DNA from: a virus
Virus record (IMG/VR): IMGVR_UViG_3300013104_000001
Coordinates: 124,001 to 188,000 of that record
DNA: 64,000 nucleotides
Strand: one strand, 5' to 3'
Below are positions 25,308 to 35,262 of this stretch, piece by piece. The notes under the pieces were generated by a model, which saw only the letters and a list, made by a program, of their open reading frames with translations, was not told the origin of the DNA and did not search any database. Each line of letters starts with the position of its first letter. The stretch's first letter is position 1. A program made the translations under genes and the position numbers.

Positions 25308-28300
25308 ATGATTCTTTATAATGCATTCTTTCGTCGTACGGTGGTGCGTAAGAAAGAGCAGATCTTTGGACCACGCTTTCTCCAGCTATCACAGCTGGAG
25401 TTACCCCGTGGGGCATTGCTGCACTACATCCCAAGCGACCTGACGGAATACGGGATTGAAAACAACGACATCTTAATCAACCGTTACTCTGAAGACATCT
25501 ATGTCGATCACGTACCGAAGATTGAGACACCGCTTGGTAACCCACAGCGCAAACCGATTTCGTTGCTGCCAAACATCAAACGTTATCATAACTCCCATCG
25601 CCGCTTTAAGCTGGTCCGTAACATTAATTCAGTGATCCGTAATCCGCTGTACATGATCATTGAAAACTATGCGATGGCACAGCATCAGTTAGTGTATCGT
25701 CCTGCAATGTATTCCAACTATTATCGTTGGTACAACATGCAGTACACCGTGATGCACAACATGACCCGGCTGCAAGAGTCCAGTGATCGTAATCAGTTTG
25801 TTTACTTACCGATCCCGGCATCCTTACCTCAGCTGCAACAGCTTAAGATTTACGAAGAGCGGTTATCAGCAGGTCTGGATAAAGTCGCCAATGGCACTGG
25901 TCTGGAAGACTTTACTGATATCTCACCAGAGACACGTATCGGTTATGCCATGGAAGCGATGCTTGAGTATCAAGACTGCGCTGACCTCTCTGTACCAATG
26001 GCGCCTGATCAAGCGAACGCATTCCAGACCATGGTAATGTGGGCAACGGATCAACAGGTCGATCTGGCAGCCCGTATCCCTAACTACTATCGTGGTAACG
26101 CTGATTCAGTTCTGCGTGTGGGGATGGAAGCATTAGGGGCTTACGCCTCGAAGGTAATGAACTTTACACCACAGTTGTCAATGGCGGTTATGAACCGTCT
26201 GCGTACACCTGCTGATTACTGGTTCATTCACTTCTGGATGTGGATGGGCAACAAACGCGAAGCCTCTCTCTTCTCCATGCTCGACCACAATAAACTCGAT
26301 AAGGTCCATTTGATCATCGGGAACGTGGGTGCGTATTCAATCGTCCGTTTGGATGTGCTGGATAAGTGGCGCACTGAGATCATGGACAAGACGTCCAATC
26401 CAGACACAGCGGTTGAGAACTTCCGTAAGCATTTGCTGAAATTCCTGACCCGTTTATTTGATGTGAAGAACGGTAACGAAACAGTTATTGAACATCTGGA
26501 TGACGAGAGTGCACCCCATGAGGTTGTCGAAGTTGCGGAAGGCGAGACAGAGACGCAAAGTGATGTGGTTTCAACACCATCAAGCACCGATACCTTTGGT
26601 GTGGAAATTCCAACCCTGGAAGACGTCACCGTTGTTTCTTCGCCTAAGCCTGTTAAAGGAGCAAAAGGAAAAGACGTCGGTTCTGCCTTAAATGATGAAC
26701 CGCCTGTTGATGCAACCGATATCTACGAAGCCCGTACGCTGGCTGATGATATCGACGATGATGAGTTCAACCATGATGTTGAATCCCGTCGTGCAGATCA
26801 AGTAGTCTACCAACCTAATGCAACCACCGCGGTTGAAGATGGCGTACTGCTTTATCTGGAGCGGTTAACCGATGCCGGTGTATTGACGGCTGCTGAATAT
26901 AAGCGATTCAAACTGCTGGCCGAAGCGTACAAGACAATCCCTAACCCGGTTGGTCCTGGTACGCTTGCTGATCTGATGGTTATCGATCCATCGAAGGTCA
27001 GTGACCTCGGCGGACTTACCGCACCGGACTCGGTTAGTATTATCGACAAAGGTCTGCTTAAGTCATCCACCAAAGATTTTGATAAGAACTATATCAAACA
27101 TCTTTTGGAAGCAGATGTGTTAAACGCAGTACTTTCAATTCAGAACTCTGGCGTAGCCGTTATCGACTACCAGCGTGAAGAAAAGAAAGATGCGAAGAAC
27201 CACTATGTCGTCTATACCGTGCAGGTTCAACCTGTTGGCGGTAAAGTCACTACGCTGCGTTTTCGTTTACCGAAGATGGCCGACGATGGTTCAACTGTTG
27301 TCAATGGCGTGAAGACCCGTTTACGTAAACAGCGTGTCGACATTCCAATCCGTAAGGTCTCTGCCAGTCGTGTGTCACTGACGAGCTATTACGGTAAGCT
27401 CTTCATGATGCGTTCTGAACTCAGTGCTTACAACTACAGTGAGTGGCTGGGTCGTCGTATCATCGCGCTCTCTATCCAGAAGAACCCTGATGTAACCAAA
27501 CTGGTACTCGGTCGTGCGTTTGATCCTAAGGTGCGTGTTCCTCATTTATACGCCATCCTGTCTCAACGCTTTAAAGGCTTCCAGTACATGGACTACGAAT
27601 TCAACTTTAATCGTCGTGAGATGATCGCCTTCTTTGGTGACGAGTTGGTTTCGAAGTATGCACAGAACCGTCTGGTTGTTTGTGGTATTTGTGAAGAGCA
27701 GTCATTGCTGATGGATGATAACGGCACGCTCTACCTGGCTAAAGATGATACCTTATCTAACCTGGGTGATTTCGAAACCCTGATTGGTCTGGAGACTTCT
27801 AAGGCACCGGTTGAGATCGTGACCCTCGGGATCTTTAAGCGCGCAGTACCAATCGGTCTGATCCTGGCGTACTACTATGGCCTGGGTAATCTGATTGAGC
27901 AGCTTAACCTGCAAGTACGTACCGTTAACCGCGGTGAGCGTTATCAGCTGACCAAAGACGAACGTGTGGTACTCTTTAATGATGAAGCCTTAATCTTTAA
28001 CCGTACTGATCGTTTAGGTGCGATGTTACTGAATGGTTTCAACATGTACGACAAAGAGGTCAGTCGCTTCTCACGTTATGACTTTGATCGTAAGTCAGTT
28101 TATCTCAACGTGTTGTCGTCAGCCGGTATGGGTGTTCGTTGGTTACGTGAATTTGATCTGATGCGTGAAATGTACATCGATCCGATTACCCGTGATGAAC
28201 TCCTGAAGATGAATGCGCCGATCAAGTTTGATCTGTTACTCATCCACGGCGTGAAGATGTTGTTAAACGACCAACACAGTCGTGAGACATCATTCCGTGA

Positions 28301-29891
28301 ACAACGTGTGCGTGGTGCTGAACGTCTGTCGGGTGCGATCTATTTGGAACTGGTACGCGCGATGCGTATTCAGAAAGCCCGTGCGACTTCAGCGAAGGTA
28401 GGATTGGAACTTCATCCAGATGCAGTTTGGTTTGAATTGATGAAGGACACCTCAAGTATTCCAGTTGAGGAATGTAACCCAATCCATAACGTCAAAGACT
28501 CTGAGGTGATTACATACGGTGGTAGTGGTGGACGTACATCACGTTCCATGACCAAACCATCGCGTGAATACATTCCAGATAACATCGGGATGATTTCAGA
28601 GGCATCTGTGGATAACGCCGACGTAGGCTATACCGCTTACCTGTCGATGGACCCATTGATGACTGACTTGCGTGGTAACACACAAGCGGCAACGGACGAT
28701 ACCAACCCAACGCATATCGTGTCGACCTCCGCACTGTTAGCGCCGGCTGCAGATCGCGACTCACCAAACCGTACCAACTTCATCTCAATCCAGCACTCGC
28801 AAGGTATGTATGCGGATGGTTATCAAACCACACCGTACCGTACTGGCGCTGAGCGTGTCATTGCGCATCGTGTAAGTAAGCTCTTTGCTTACGCGGCAGA
28901 AGAAGATGGTGTGATTGCCGAGATCTCTGCTAAACATTTGATTGCCGAATATAAAGGTCGTCGAGTGGGTGTTGAGCTGGGTATCCGTTATGGTAGTGCA
29001 TCGGGTACAGTGTATGTGCATCCGATCATTACAGACATGGCGGTAGGGCAGACGTTTAAGAAAGGGGATGTTCTGGCGTGGAACCGAAATTACTTCGAAC
29101 GTGATTTCATGGAACCGACGCAAGTCTCCTGGAAGGCAGGGGCAATGGTGCGTGTTGCATTGATGGAGGAAGAGTTCACTTTCGAGGACTCCTCAGTTAT
29201 CTCTCAACGCACAGCTTTACGGTTAGGTACCCGCACGGCTAAACCTATTGCGATTACCGTGGACTTCAATCAGGAAGTGCGTAACTTACTCCCGACCGGC
29301 ACAAAAGTTGACTCGGAAACTATTTTATGTACCCTGGAAGATCCAGTGACGGCGAACCTTGGGCAGTTTGACGATGAGTCATTTGACTCACTGCGCATTC
29401 TGGCTAACAAGAACCCGAAAGCAAAAGCAGTTGGTGAGATCGCCCGTATCGAAGTGACCTATCGTGGTAACATTGACGACATGTCAGAATCGTTAGGGGT
29501 CATTGCTAACCGTTCAGATCGGGAACGCGCTAAACTCAATCGTCAATTAGGTAATGATGCCGCGAATACAGGTGAGTGTTTGACACCGGTTCGTGTACAA
29601 GGCACACCGCTGGAACTTAACCAAGCTATCATCGAAGTTTATGTGATCACACCAATGCCAACTCGTTCTGGCGATAAAGGTGTGTTTGCTAACCAGATGA
29701 AGTCTACGTTCGGTTCTATCATGCCTGATGGCATCATGACGAAATCCGGCAAACGCCTGGATGCGAAGTTTAGTAACAAGAGTATCGCTAACCGTATGGT
29801 AACCTCTCCTTACGTCATGGGCGTAACAAACGTCCTCCTCGATACCATCACACGTCGTTCCATTGAGATGTGGAAACGTCTTAAAAGGTAA
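25308..29891 (+). CDS. Virion RNA polymerase beta, main fragment
   Basis: The 1527-residue product ends with a diverged copy of beta's conserved active-centre region. TRSGDKGVFANQMKS (R1453, K1457) corresponds to the RHGNKGV loop, followed by PDG...LDA.FSNKSIANRM, which corresponds to DMPY.DG..D...NP..VPSRMN. The chain stops where region I of beta should begin, and that part is encoded separately at 8475. An acidic, Pro/Ser/Thr-rich linker (residues about 395-500) has no counterpart in bacterial beta. The first lysine of the bacterial GDK/GNK pair has no obvious equivalent. It acts with the beta' fragment at 23680 in the polymerase injected with phage DNA to transcribe early genes. Confidence 0.85.
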   Translation: MILYNAFFRRTVVRKKEQIFGPRFLQLSQLELPRGALLHYIPSDLTEYGIENNDILINRYSEDIYVDHVPKIETPLGNPQRKPISLLPNIKRYHNSHRRFKLVRNINSVIRNPLYMIIENYAMAQHQLVYRPAMYSNYYRWYNMQYTVMHNMTRLQESSDRNQFVYLPIPASLPQLQQLKIYEERLSAGLDKVANGTGLEDFTDISPETRIGYAMEAMLEYQDCADLSVPMAPDQANAFQTMVMWATDQQVDLAARIPNYYRGNADSVLRVGMEALGAYASKVMNFTPQLSMAVMNRLRTPADYWFIHFWMWMGNKREASLFSMLDHNKLDKVHLIIGNVGAYSIVRLDVLDKWRTEIMDKTSNPDTAVENFRKHLLKFLTRLFDVKNGNETVIEHLDDESAPHEVVEVAEGETETQSDVVSTPSSTDTFGVEIPTLEDVTVVSSPKPVKGAKGKDVGSALNDEPPVDATDIYEARTLADDIDDDEFNHDVESRRADQVVYQPNATTAVEDGVLLYLERLTDAGVLTAAEYKRFKLLAEAYKTIPNPVGPGTLADLMVIDPSKVSDLGGLTAPDSVSIIDKGLLKSSTKDFDKNYIKHLLEADVLNAVLSIQNSGVAVIDYQREEKKDAKNHYVVYTVQVQPVGGKVTTLRFRLPKMADDGSTVVNGVKTRLRKQRVDIPIRKVSASRVSLTSYYGKLFMMRSELSAYNYSEWLGRRIIALSIQKNPDVTKLVLGRAFDPKVRVPHLYAILSQRFKGFQYMDYEFNFNRREMIAFFGDELVSKYAQNRLVVCGICEEQSLLMDDNGTLYLAKDDTLSNLGDFETLIGLETSKAPVEIVTLGIFKRAVPIGLILAYYYGLGNLIEQLNLQVRTVNRGERYQLTKDERVVLFNDEALIFNRTDRLGAMLLNGFNMYDKEVSRFSRYDFDRKSVYLNVLSSAGMGVRWLREFDLMREMYIDPITRDELLKMNAPIKFDLLLIHGVKMLLNDQHSRETSFREQRVRGAERLSGAIYLELVRAMRIQKARATSAKVGLELHPDAVWFELMKDTSSIPVEECNPIHNVKDSEVITYGGSGGRTSRSMTKPSREYIPDNIGMISEASVDNADVGYTAYLSMDPLMTDLRGNTQAATDDTNPTHIVSTSALLAPAADRDSPNRTNFISIQHSQGMYADGYQTTPYRTGAERVIAHRVSKLFAYAAEEDGVIAEISAKHLIAEYKGRRVGVELGIRYGSASGTVYVHPIITDMAVGQTFKKGDVLAWNRNYFERDFMEPTQVSWKAGAMVRVALMEEEFTFEDSSVISQRTALRLGTRTAKPIAITVDFNQEVRNLLPTGTKVDSETILCTLEDPVTANLGQFDDESFDSLRILANKNPKAKAVGEIARIEVTYRGNIDDMSESLGVIANRSDRERAKLNRQLGNDAANTGECLTPVRVQGTPLELNQAIIEVYVITPMPTRSGDKGVFANQMKSTFGSIMPDGIMTKSGKRLDAKFSNKSIANRMVTSPYVMGVTNVLLDTITRRSIEMWKRLKR

Positions 29892-29893
29892 TA

Positions 29894-30610
29894 ATGATGA
29901 ACAAAGACATTTTAGAAGTCCAGAAGATGCTAATCGGTGGAGGCTTCAATGTCGGGAAGGCTGGAGCAGATGGTCTGTATGGACCGTCTACCCGCGAAGC
30001 CCTTCGTCAATGTATTGCCAAAGCAACAACCGGTGGGGCAGCAAGCCCCACCACTCCTATCATCACTTCAGGTGACGGGTATGACTTAGCCTGGAGTGCG
30101 AAAGTCACTCCAGAGTTCTGTCGTAAGGTTGAGCATATGGCGCAAGCATTGCTGATGCCCGATGACGGTGCGAATAACTTCATGGCCTGCATGGCTTTTG
30201 AATCTGCTGAGACCTTCAGCCCTAGCATCCAAAACCAGGGTGGTGCGCCTTATTATGGCTTGATCCAATTTGGCGATGCGGCTGCTATCGATTTGAAAAC
30301 CACAACTGATGCTCTGCGTAAAATGACAGCGTTTGATCAGCTGGACTACGTGTATGAATTCTTCCGTCCCTATGCCGGTAAGTTGAAGTCACTAAGCGAC
30401 ATCTATATGCGCATTCTGTGGCCGAGAGCAGTTGGCCAGCCAGAGTCGTATGAACTGTGGAACAAAGCAACACGCCCAACAACCTATTTACAAAACCGCG
30501 GTTTGGACATCAATAAAGATGGTTCGATAACCAAAGCCGAGGCTGCGCAAATGGTACAGGCAAAATTGACCCGTGGCATGCAACCACAATTCCGTCGTAA
30601 GTTAACATAA
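29894..30610 (+). CDS. Modular endolysin (peptidoglycan-binding + transglycosylase) with EF-hand loop
   Basis: The 238-residue product has an N-terminal PG_binding_1-type repeat (residues 5-42: EVQKMLIGGGF...ADGLYGPSTREAL), a linker, and a lysozyme-like/lytic transglycosylase core. In that core, E103 in MAFESAETFSPSIQN is the likely catalytic acid, followed by YYGLIQFGDAA. This is the arrangement of phiKZ gp144. Residues 205-216 (D-x-N-x-D-G-S-x-x-x-x-E; DINKDGSITKAE) form a canonical EF-hand/dockerin-like calcium loop. There is no signal peptide, so release would need a holin-type pore. The gene follows the polymerase beta gene by two bases, which may place it under the same late transcript. 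Confidence 0.88.
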   Translation: MMNKDILEVQKMLIGGGFNVGKAGADGLYGPSTREALRQCIAKATTGGAASPTTPIITSGDGYDLAWSAKVTPEFCRKVEHMAQALLMPDDGANNFMACMAFESAETFSPSIQNQGGAPYYGLIQFGDAAAIDLKTTTDALRKMTAFDQLDYVYEFFRPYAGKLKSLSDIYMRILWPRAVGQPESYELWNKATRPTTYLQNRGLDINKDGSITKAEAAQMVQAKLTRGMQPQFRRKLT

Positions 30611-30634
30611 GTTTTTATAAGTAAGGAGAGGTGT

Positions 30635-30835
30635 ATGTCACAGACAGCACTGTATGATAACGCGAACGTTATTGCGAACATCATCAGCGTAGCCGCGGCC
30701 GTTCACAAGAACGTTGCGGGAAATGAATTTGCAGCTTTATCCACGCCGAAAGACCCGGATGCGGTAAACTATCTGCTTGCGGCTAAACTGCAGGCGCGTA
30801 TGGCTGCCATGATTGCGAATGGAGTCAATAAATGA
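30635..30835 (+). CDS. Small Ala-rich protein, 66 residues
   Basis: AAGGAGAGGTGT precedes the ATG, and the stop overlaps the next start by four bases (ATGA), so it is translated as part of the structural operon. The product is a helical Ala/Asn-rich protein (NVIANIISVAAAVHKNV and a second helix LLAAKLQARMAAMIAN). Function is unknown; a minor virion or assembly protein is plausible from context. Confidence 0.78.
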   Translation: MSQTALYDNANVIANIISVAAAVHKNVAGNEFAALSTPKDPDAVNYLLAAKLQARMAAMIANGVNK

Positions 30836-32370
30836 TCAGACCATCTGAAGCAGCTGCCGGTACTGATTTAGCGCGACTGCTGACCAGTGCCGGGGTTAAC
30901 CTGGTTTCTGTCAATGGCGGCCCGCTTGATGCACTGCGCATGGCAACCGATATCGTCACCCCGGTTGTCGATGACAATATCGAAAGCACACTGGTTAACC
31001 GCACTAAGTCTGTATCGCTGGGCGGTAATAATGAAGACGGTTCTCCACGTGAGATTCCATCTGAACACGGTTGGGCGAAACAACGTTTAGTCGAAGCACT
31101 GACTGCCGGCGTACAGCAGATCTCTGCTGCGGCGAAGAACGTCGTAATCCCGACGATCAAACTGCTGCATGACCGTGTCGACCAGTATGTCGATGCTAAG
31201 TCAGACCCTGCCAGTTCAATGCCGGACATCAACGTTTACGTTTATGATAAGGTCTGGGATTCACAGGTGGTTGATGGAGTTGTTACTCATTACGCACAGG
31301 TTGGTCTGGTTGGCATGCCGACCGTTGAACTGCCAGCGCTTACTGATGAACAGCTCGCTGAACTGACGCAAACCGGTTCTTCTGAGTTCGCTGATTTCGT
31401 TGGTAAGCAGCTGGGTAAGAATCCTAATCTGGCACGTGCTATTTACCAGATTTGGTTCCAGGGCGCACTGACTTCAAGTCAGGATGAGTTTGTTTATCTG
31501 AGCCGTGTGCTGCAGACGAACAACACTGATCGCAACATCCAGGTGTTTGGTAATGACGCGCTGGATACTCGTCGCGTATACGAGCCGCTGGTGATGGCTT
31601 ACCTGATGGCCGATAACCTGTATAACAACCCAATCACTAACAGTGGTTTGTCAGGCGACCGTTATGCCATGGTTATGTCTGCTTTCCGCGCACACTTCGC
31701 TAAAGTCATTGAGCGCATCTATCGTACACGCATGGGTAACCTTGATCGTAAGATCTTGATCATCAGCATGCCTGTAGCAGATGGCTGGCGTTTAAATGGC
31801 TTGTCAAGCGAAACCCTGCTGCTGAACGGCGATGTTTATCAGTGGTATCTGCAAGGCGGCGGTTCGGTCGAAGGTATCCTGGGTAACGTGCATGGCGAAC
31901 GTTCTGTCAATGCGCGTACTATCCTCGATGCGAAAGATCGTAACGAAGCGGAATACGAGCGTGTTAGTTCGTTAGCCAAATCTCTCGCGATCACCAACAA
32001 GCACACGCTGACCATTCAGGGTATCATGAACGCGGTGGACAACCACATCGTTAATGAGATCTCTGATGCACGCTGGAAGGAGATCTACGAGAAGTACAGC
32101 TACGAGCAGAACAAGAACGATGCCATCACGGATATTCGTTACTATATCTCCACGCTGCAATCCGTACCAACCTACCAGGCAGTTGACGACGTGCTGACCT
32201 ATATCGTGACTAACATGATCTACGGTCCGCTGAACGTCTCTTCCTTCTTGAATGCCATGGCCAACTACCCGGACCAGACTCTGAGCCCGCGTGAAATCGC
32301 ATCGCATGTTGAGATGGATATCGTGATCGACAACTTGCTGCAGATGACCTACTACACCGGCGTTCGCTAA
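30832..32370 (+). CDS. Predicted virion structural protein, 512 residues
   Basis: The product is rich in Asn, Asp, Val and Leu with no enzymatic motif and no membrane segment. It begins MIRPSEAAAGTDLARLLTS and has an Ala/Lys helix near residue 95 (GVQQISAAAKNVVI). Codon use is GC-rich and regular, as expected for an abundant late protein. Its place between the RNA polymerase/endolysin genes and the prohead protease points to the virion, either head or tail. It is translationally coupled to the small gene upstream. Confidence 0.8.
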   Translation: MIRPSEAAAGTDLARLLTSAGVNLVSVNGGPLDALRMATDIVTPVVDDNIESTLVNRTKSVSLGGNNEDGSPREIPSEHGWAKQRLVEALTAGVQQISAAAKNVVIPTIKLLHDRVDQYVDAKSDPASSMPDINVYVYDKVWDSQVVDGVVTHYAQVGLVGMPTVELPALTDEQLAELTQTGSSEFADFVGKQLGKNPNLARAIYQIWFQGALTSSQDEFVYLSRVLQTNNTDRNIQVFGNDALDTRRVYEPLVMAYLMADNLYNNPITNSGLSGDRYAMVMSAFRAHFAKVIERIYRTRMGNLDRKILIISMPVADGWRLNGLSSETLLLNGDVYQWYLQGGGSVEGILGNVHGERSVNARTILDAKDRNEAEYERVSSLAKSLAITNKHTLTIQGIMNAVDNHIVNEISDARWKEIYEKYSYEQNKNDAITDIRYYISTLQSVPTYQAVDDVLTYIVTNMIYGPLNVSSFLNAMANYPDQTLSPREIASHVEMDIVIDNLLQMTYYTGVR

Positions 32371-32387
32371 CCTAACAGGATGGAAAC

Positions 32388-33113
32388 ATGGACCTGTCTA
32401 CATTAACACGCAACAAAGACAAGGTCCGTGCCAACCTTGTGGAGTTAGACGATAACTCGGTGGTAGCAAGAGAGGGGTGTAAGATTTACATCCCTGGTCG
32501 TTACGTCAACAAAGGGTTGGCAGGGATCGGTGACTCGATCTGGACCGTGGGTATCTACACCATGGTGACGGACTCTGGTTACTATTGCGCTGCGCTTGGC
32601 CCTGCATTAATCGCGCTGGAACCAACTGATATCCGCCAGGTAAAACTGGATGGTAACCCGTACTATGAATTCTCATTTGCGCCGGGTGCGACAGTTATTA
32701 AGTCAACAGTTGTCGGTAAGAACGATCGTATTATCGGACCGCTCTTTAATGAGTTCATTATTAATGGTAATGTGAACTACGGGTTTAACTTGCTCGATCT
32801 GATTAAGCTGTTCAAGCTTTCACAGAAGTACTGTGGTTTCACCATGGGTACGAACAACCAGATCTTCGAAGCGATTATCAACATCATCGCTCGTGACAGC
32901 AAAGATCTCAACAAGCTGTATCGCTACACAGTGACATCGCTTGAAGATATCTACACTAACCCGCCTACCATTATCGGTCTGCGTAATGCGGCTAAGACGT
33001 CGACGAACACCGTGGCGAAACTGGTGGGTAGTTATTTTGCGGATGGCTTAGTCTCTGCATTGATCAATCCATCAGATCGTGTAGAAGGCGTTGAAGAGAT
33101 TTTAAGGAAATAA
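32388..33113 (+). CDS. Predicted virion-associated protein, 241 residues
   Basis: ACAGGATGGAAAC precedes the ATG. The N-terminal half is beta-rich (GCKIYIPGRYVNKGLAGIGDSIWTVGIYTMV), and the C-terminal half is helical with the acidic end VEGVEEILRK. No catalytic motif is seen. It is the middle gene of a three-gene run, with gaps of 17 and 2 bases, that leads to the prohead protease, so a head-assembly or virion role is likely from context only. Confidence 0.78.
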   Translation: MDLSTLTRNKDKVRANLVELDDNSVVAREGCKIYIPGRYVNKGLAGIGDSIWTVGIYTMVTDSGYYCAALGPALIALEPTDIRQVKLDGNPYYEFSFAPGATVIKSTVVGKNDRIIGPLFNEFIINGNVNYGFNLLDLIKLFKLSQKYCGFTMGTNNQIFEAIINIIARDSKDLNKLYRYTVTSLEDIYTNPPTIIGLRNAAKTSTNTVAKLVGSYFADGLVSALINPSDRVEGVEEILRK

Positions 33114-33115
33114 TT

Positions 33116-33814
33116 GTGGATAACACTACGGCGCAAGCTATCGGTAATTTTCTTGATCTTTTTCCCAATAGCATTCGTAATAACGTGGATATCGTGGAAG
33201 CGCCGGAAGGTGGCACCATTGCTTTCCACATCAGTACTAACCCGAAGATCAAAGTATTCGAGCCTCGGGTCTCTCGCCGGACCATGAATAAAGAAGACCG
33301 TAGTGTTCCAAGAGTTTCTGCTGCTGCTACCTTAAACGGTTGTCTCTCTGGATACGCTGCGGCAATCTTTGATTGGGAGACACCTGGTCCGTGGGCTGGC
33401 GGCTGGAAGATCTATGCACTACGTTATGATCTGGCGTTAAAACCGAATAAGAAGATTCTGGCTGATGTCGAGAGCACTGAAGAGATCTGGCTCGTTGGTT
33501 ACGATAAAGAACACCGGGTTTATCCGGCTGTCCCAATGGGTGAGTTCTTTTTTACCTCGATTGCCCGTCAGTCTACTGGCGAAAAGAATCGACCGCGGAA
33601 ACTTGCGGTTACGGCATACATTCGTGTTGGCGAAGGCTACACGCTTCCTTTGAATAAGACTACGTTATTACGCTCAGGATTTTACCAACTCACGTATAAC
33701 GACTACTATCAGGCAATGGATCTTCGGAACCCGCAGGATGTTATCGTTAAACCTATTTCAGAGTCTGTGTATCAAAGCTTTAAAAAGTTAGATGCCGGAT
33801 TGCTGAGTTATTAA
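33116..33814 (+). CDS. Predicted virion-associated protein, 232 residues
   Basis: A GTG start follows the previous stop by two bases, with AAGGAAATAATT as the ribosome-binding region. The product begins MDNTTAQAIGNFLDLFPNSI, has beta-rich middle segments (WETPGPWAGGWKIYALRYDL, EIWLVGYDKEHRVYPAVPMG) and lacks known motifs. It is in the same transcript as the protease downstream. Function is unknown. Confidence 0.78.
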   Translation: MDNTTAQAIGNFLDLFPNSIRNNVDIVEAPEGGTIAFHISTNPKIKVFEPRVSRRTMNKEDRSVPRVSAAATLNGCLSGYAAAIFDWETPGPWAGGWKIYALRYDLALKPNKKILADVESTEEIWLVGYDKEHRVYPAVPMGEFFFTSIARQSTGEKNRPRKLAVTAYIRVGEGYTLPLNKTTLLRSGFYQLTYNDYYQAMDLRNPQDVIVKPISESVYQSFKKLDAGLLSY

Positions 33815-33830
33815 CTTATTCGGTGAAATC

Positions 33831-34616
33831 ATGCCAGCTAATATTTCCTTTACCTGTCAGGTGCTTCGCGGTACCAACAAAGCAGGTTTGTTAAAGCCGG
33901 ATGCTAACGGGTATTATACCGTTGTACTCGGTGGATTTAATATCCGCAATGAAATGGGTAACTTCTACCCGTTCAACAAATACCTGGAAGAGATCTTTAA
34001 GAACAGCTCAACCTTCATGCGTAAGATCGAGAAGGGGCAGCTGCGCGGAGAGTGTGATCATCCGCAACCGTGGAAAGGCATGACCGAACGTGAATGGTTT
34101 AGCCGTCTGCGTAAGATCGAAACCAGTCGTGTATCACATCACATCCGTAACGTGACGCTGGACTTCAACAACTATCGTAGTCAGCATGGCGAAACCATGG
34201 TGGCGGTATTAGGTGAAGTCAAACCTGCCGGTGGTGAACTCGGTGATAAACTGCGTGCCTCATTAGAGAACCCGGATGAAGACACTGCCTTCTCTGTTCG
34301 TTCTCTGACACTGGACCAACCAATGGTTACCGGTGCATGGCGTAAAGATATCTACGAGTGCGTGACCTGGGACTGGGTAGAAGAACCTGGTGTGCGTAAT
34401 GCCACTAAGTATCATTCGCCTGGGCTAGAGTCATTCGACTCGTATGAGTTCTCTGCACAAACTGTTGGCGATATCCTGCTGTCTGGTAACGCTAACGTGG
34501 GTTATGGTTTAGAAGCTGACGCAACTGACCCACAACCACTGCGTGACCTGATGAAAGATTATCAGGCTGAAGCAGGTAGTAAGATCCTCACTCGCAAGTC
34601 CTTTATGCGTTGGTAA
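33831..34616 (+). CDS. Prohead maturation protease
   Basis: The 261-residue product has the serine-protease signature of the T4 gp21/phiKZ gp175 prohead protease class. GQLRGECDHPQ holds the catalytic His, and DTAFSVRSLTLD holds the nucleophilic Ser, at the usual spacing of ~85 residues. An early conserved GYYTVVLGGFNIRN segment precedes them. Such proteases are packaged in the prohead, cleave head proteins after Glu in S/A/G-x-E, then inactivate themselves. Likely substrates in this window are the proteins at 3724, 50300, 50784 and 51756, which carry G-[LIV]-E motifs. A GGTGAAATC site precedes the ATG. A terminator closes the operon. Confidence 0.9.
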   Translation: MPANISFTCQVLRGTNKAGLLKPDANGYYTVVLGGFNIRNEMGNFYPFNKYLEEIFKNSSTFMRKIEKGQLRGECDHPQPWKGMTEREWFSRLRKIETSRVSHHIRNVTLDFNNYRSQHGETMVAVLGEVKPAGGELGDKLRASLENPDEDTAFSVRSLTLDQPMVTGAWRKDIYECVTWDWVEEPGVRNATKYHSPGLESFDSYEFSAQTVGDILLSGNANVGYGLEADATDPQPLRDLMKDYQAEAGSKILTRKSFMRW

Positions 34617-34618
34617 TC

Positions 34619-34650
34619 TAAGGGCAGGGGAAACCCTGCCTTTATGCCGT
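34619..34650 (+). terminator. Terminator after protease gene
   Basis: A 7-bp stem, GGCAGGG / CCCTGCC, with a GAAA loop is followed by TTTATGCCGTCTGT. Almost the same downstream string follows the terminator at 57593. Confidence 0.85.
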
Positions 34651-34710
34651 CTGTAAAATCGTACCGACCTTCCTCTTAGTATGTACAAAAATCTTAACCG
34701 GGAATTCATC

Positions 34711-35262
34711 ATGATTGACGCCCCTCATGATTTGGTCAAAGCAATCTTTGCCATGAATGACTTAGCGCTCTTTGTTGAACGCTATCAAAACGCCCACAGT
34801 CGCATTGTAACAGCTTTTAGTAATGCAGCTATGTCGTTGGATACTTCTGACAAGAAAGTTCGTGACAATGTGTTAGCGGAGCTTTTAAAGGATATCTCGG
34901 CCATCATTATCGGACAACCTGTCACCAAGCCCTGGCCTTTGGTTGATATGAACCCGTATCACATTGGTCTGGCCTATCGTCAGGAGTTCCTATCCCTTGT
35001 CATCAATGATGATATCGGCATGGAGCACATTAACCTGTTTATCAACAAAGTGTACTTTCCGGCATTGCGTCTTGATGACTTGCAAGACGTGTTAATGAAA
35101 GAAGGGAAGAATGCAGTGTGGACTGAGCGCGTAGTAAATGCGATGGCAGGTCTTTGTCACCAAGCGGCTTGTCTGCGTACGGCTGATGCGCTAGATATTC
35201 CTAAGTCGGAAGATGTAGCCCGTGAGTATGCTAACAACTGGGTGGAGCAGAAAGATGGATAA
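34711..35262 (+). CDS. Hypothetical protein, 183 residues
   Basis: The ATG at 34711 (MIDAPHDLVKAIF) is preferred over one at 34681 because GGGAA lies upstream of the later one. The product is soluble and helical, with a VALUE-type mix of Asp, Asn and Leu but no known motif. The stop overlaps the next gene by eight bases. The unit begins after the protease terminator and ends before the early promoter at 35459. Confidence 0.72.
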   Translation: MIDAPHDLVKAIFAMNDLALFVERYQNAHSRIVTAFSNAAMSLDTSDKKVRDNVLAELLKDISAIIIGQPVTKPWPLVDMNPYHIGLAYRQEFLSLVINDDIGMEHINLFINKVYFPALRLDDLQDVLMKEGKNAVWTERVVNAMAGLCHQAACLRTADALDIPKSEDVAREYANNWVEQKDG

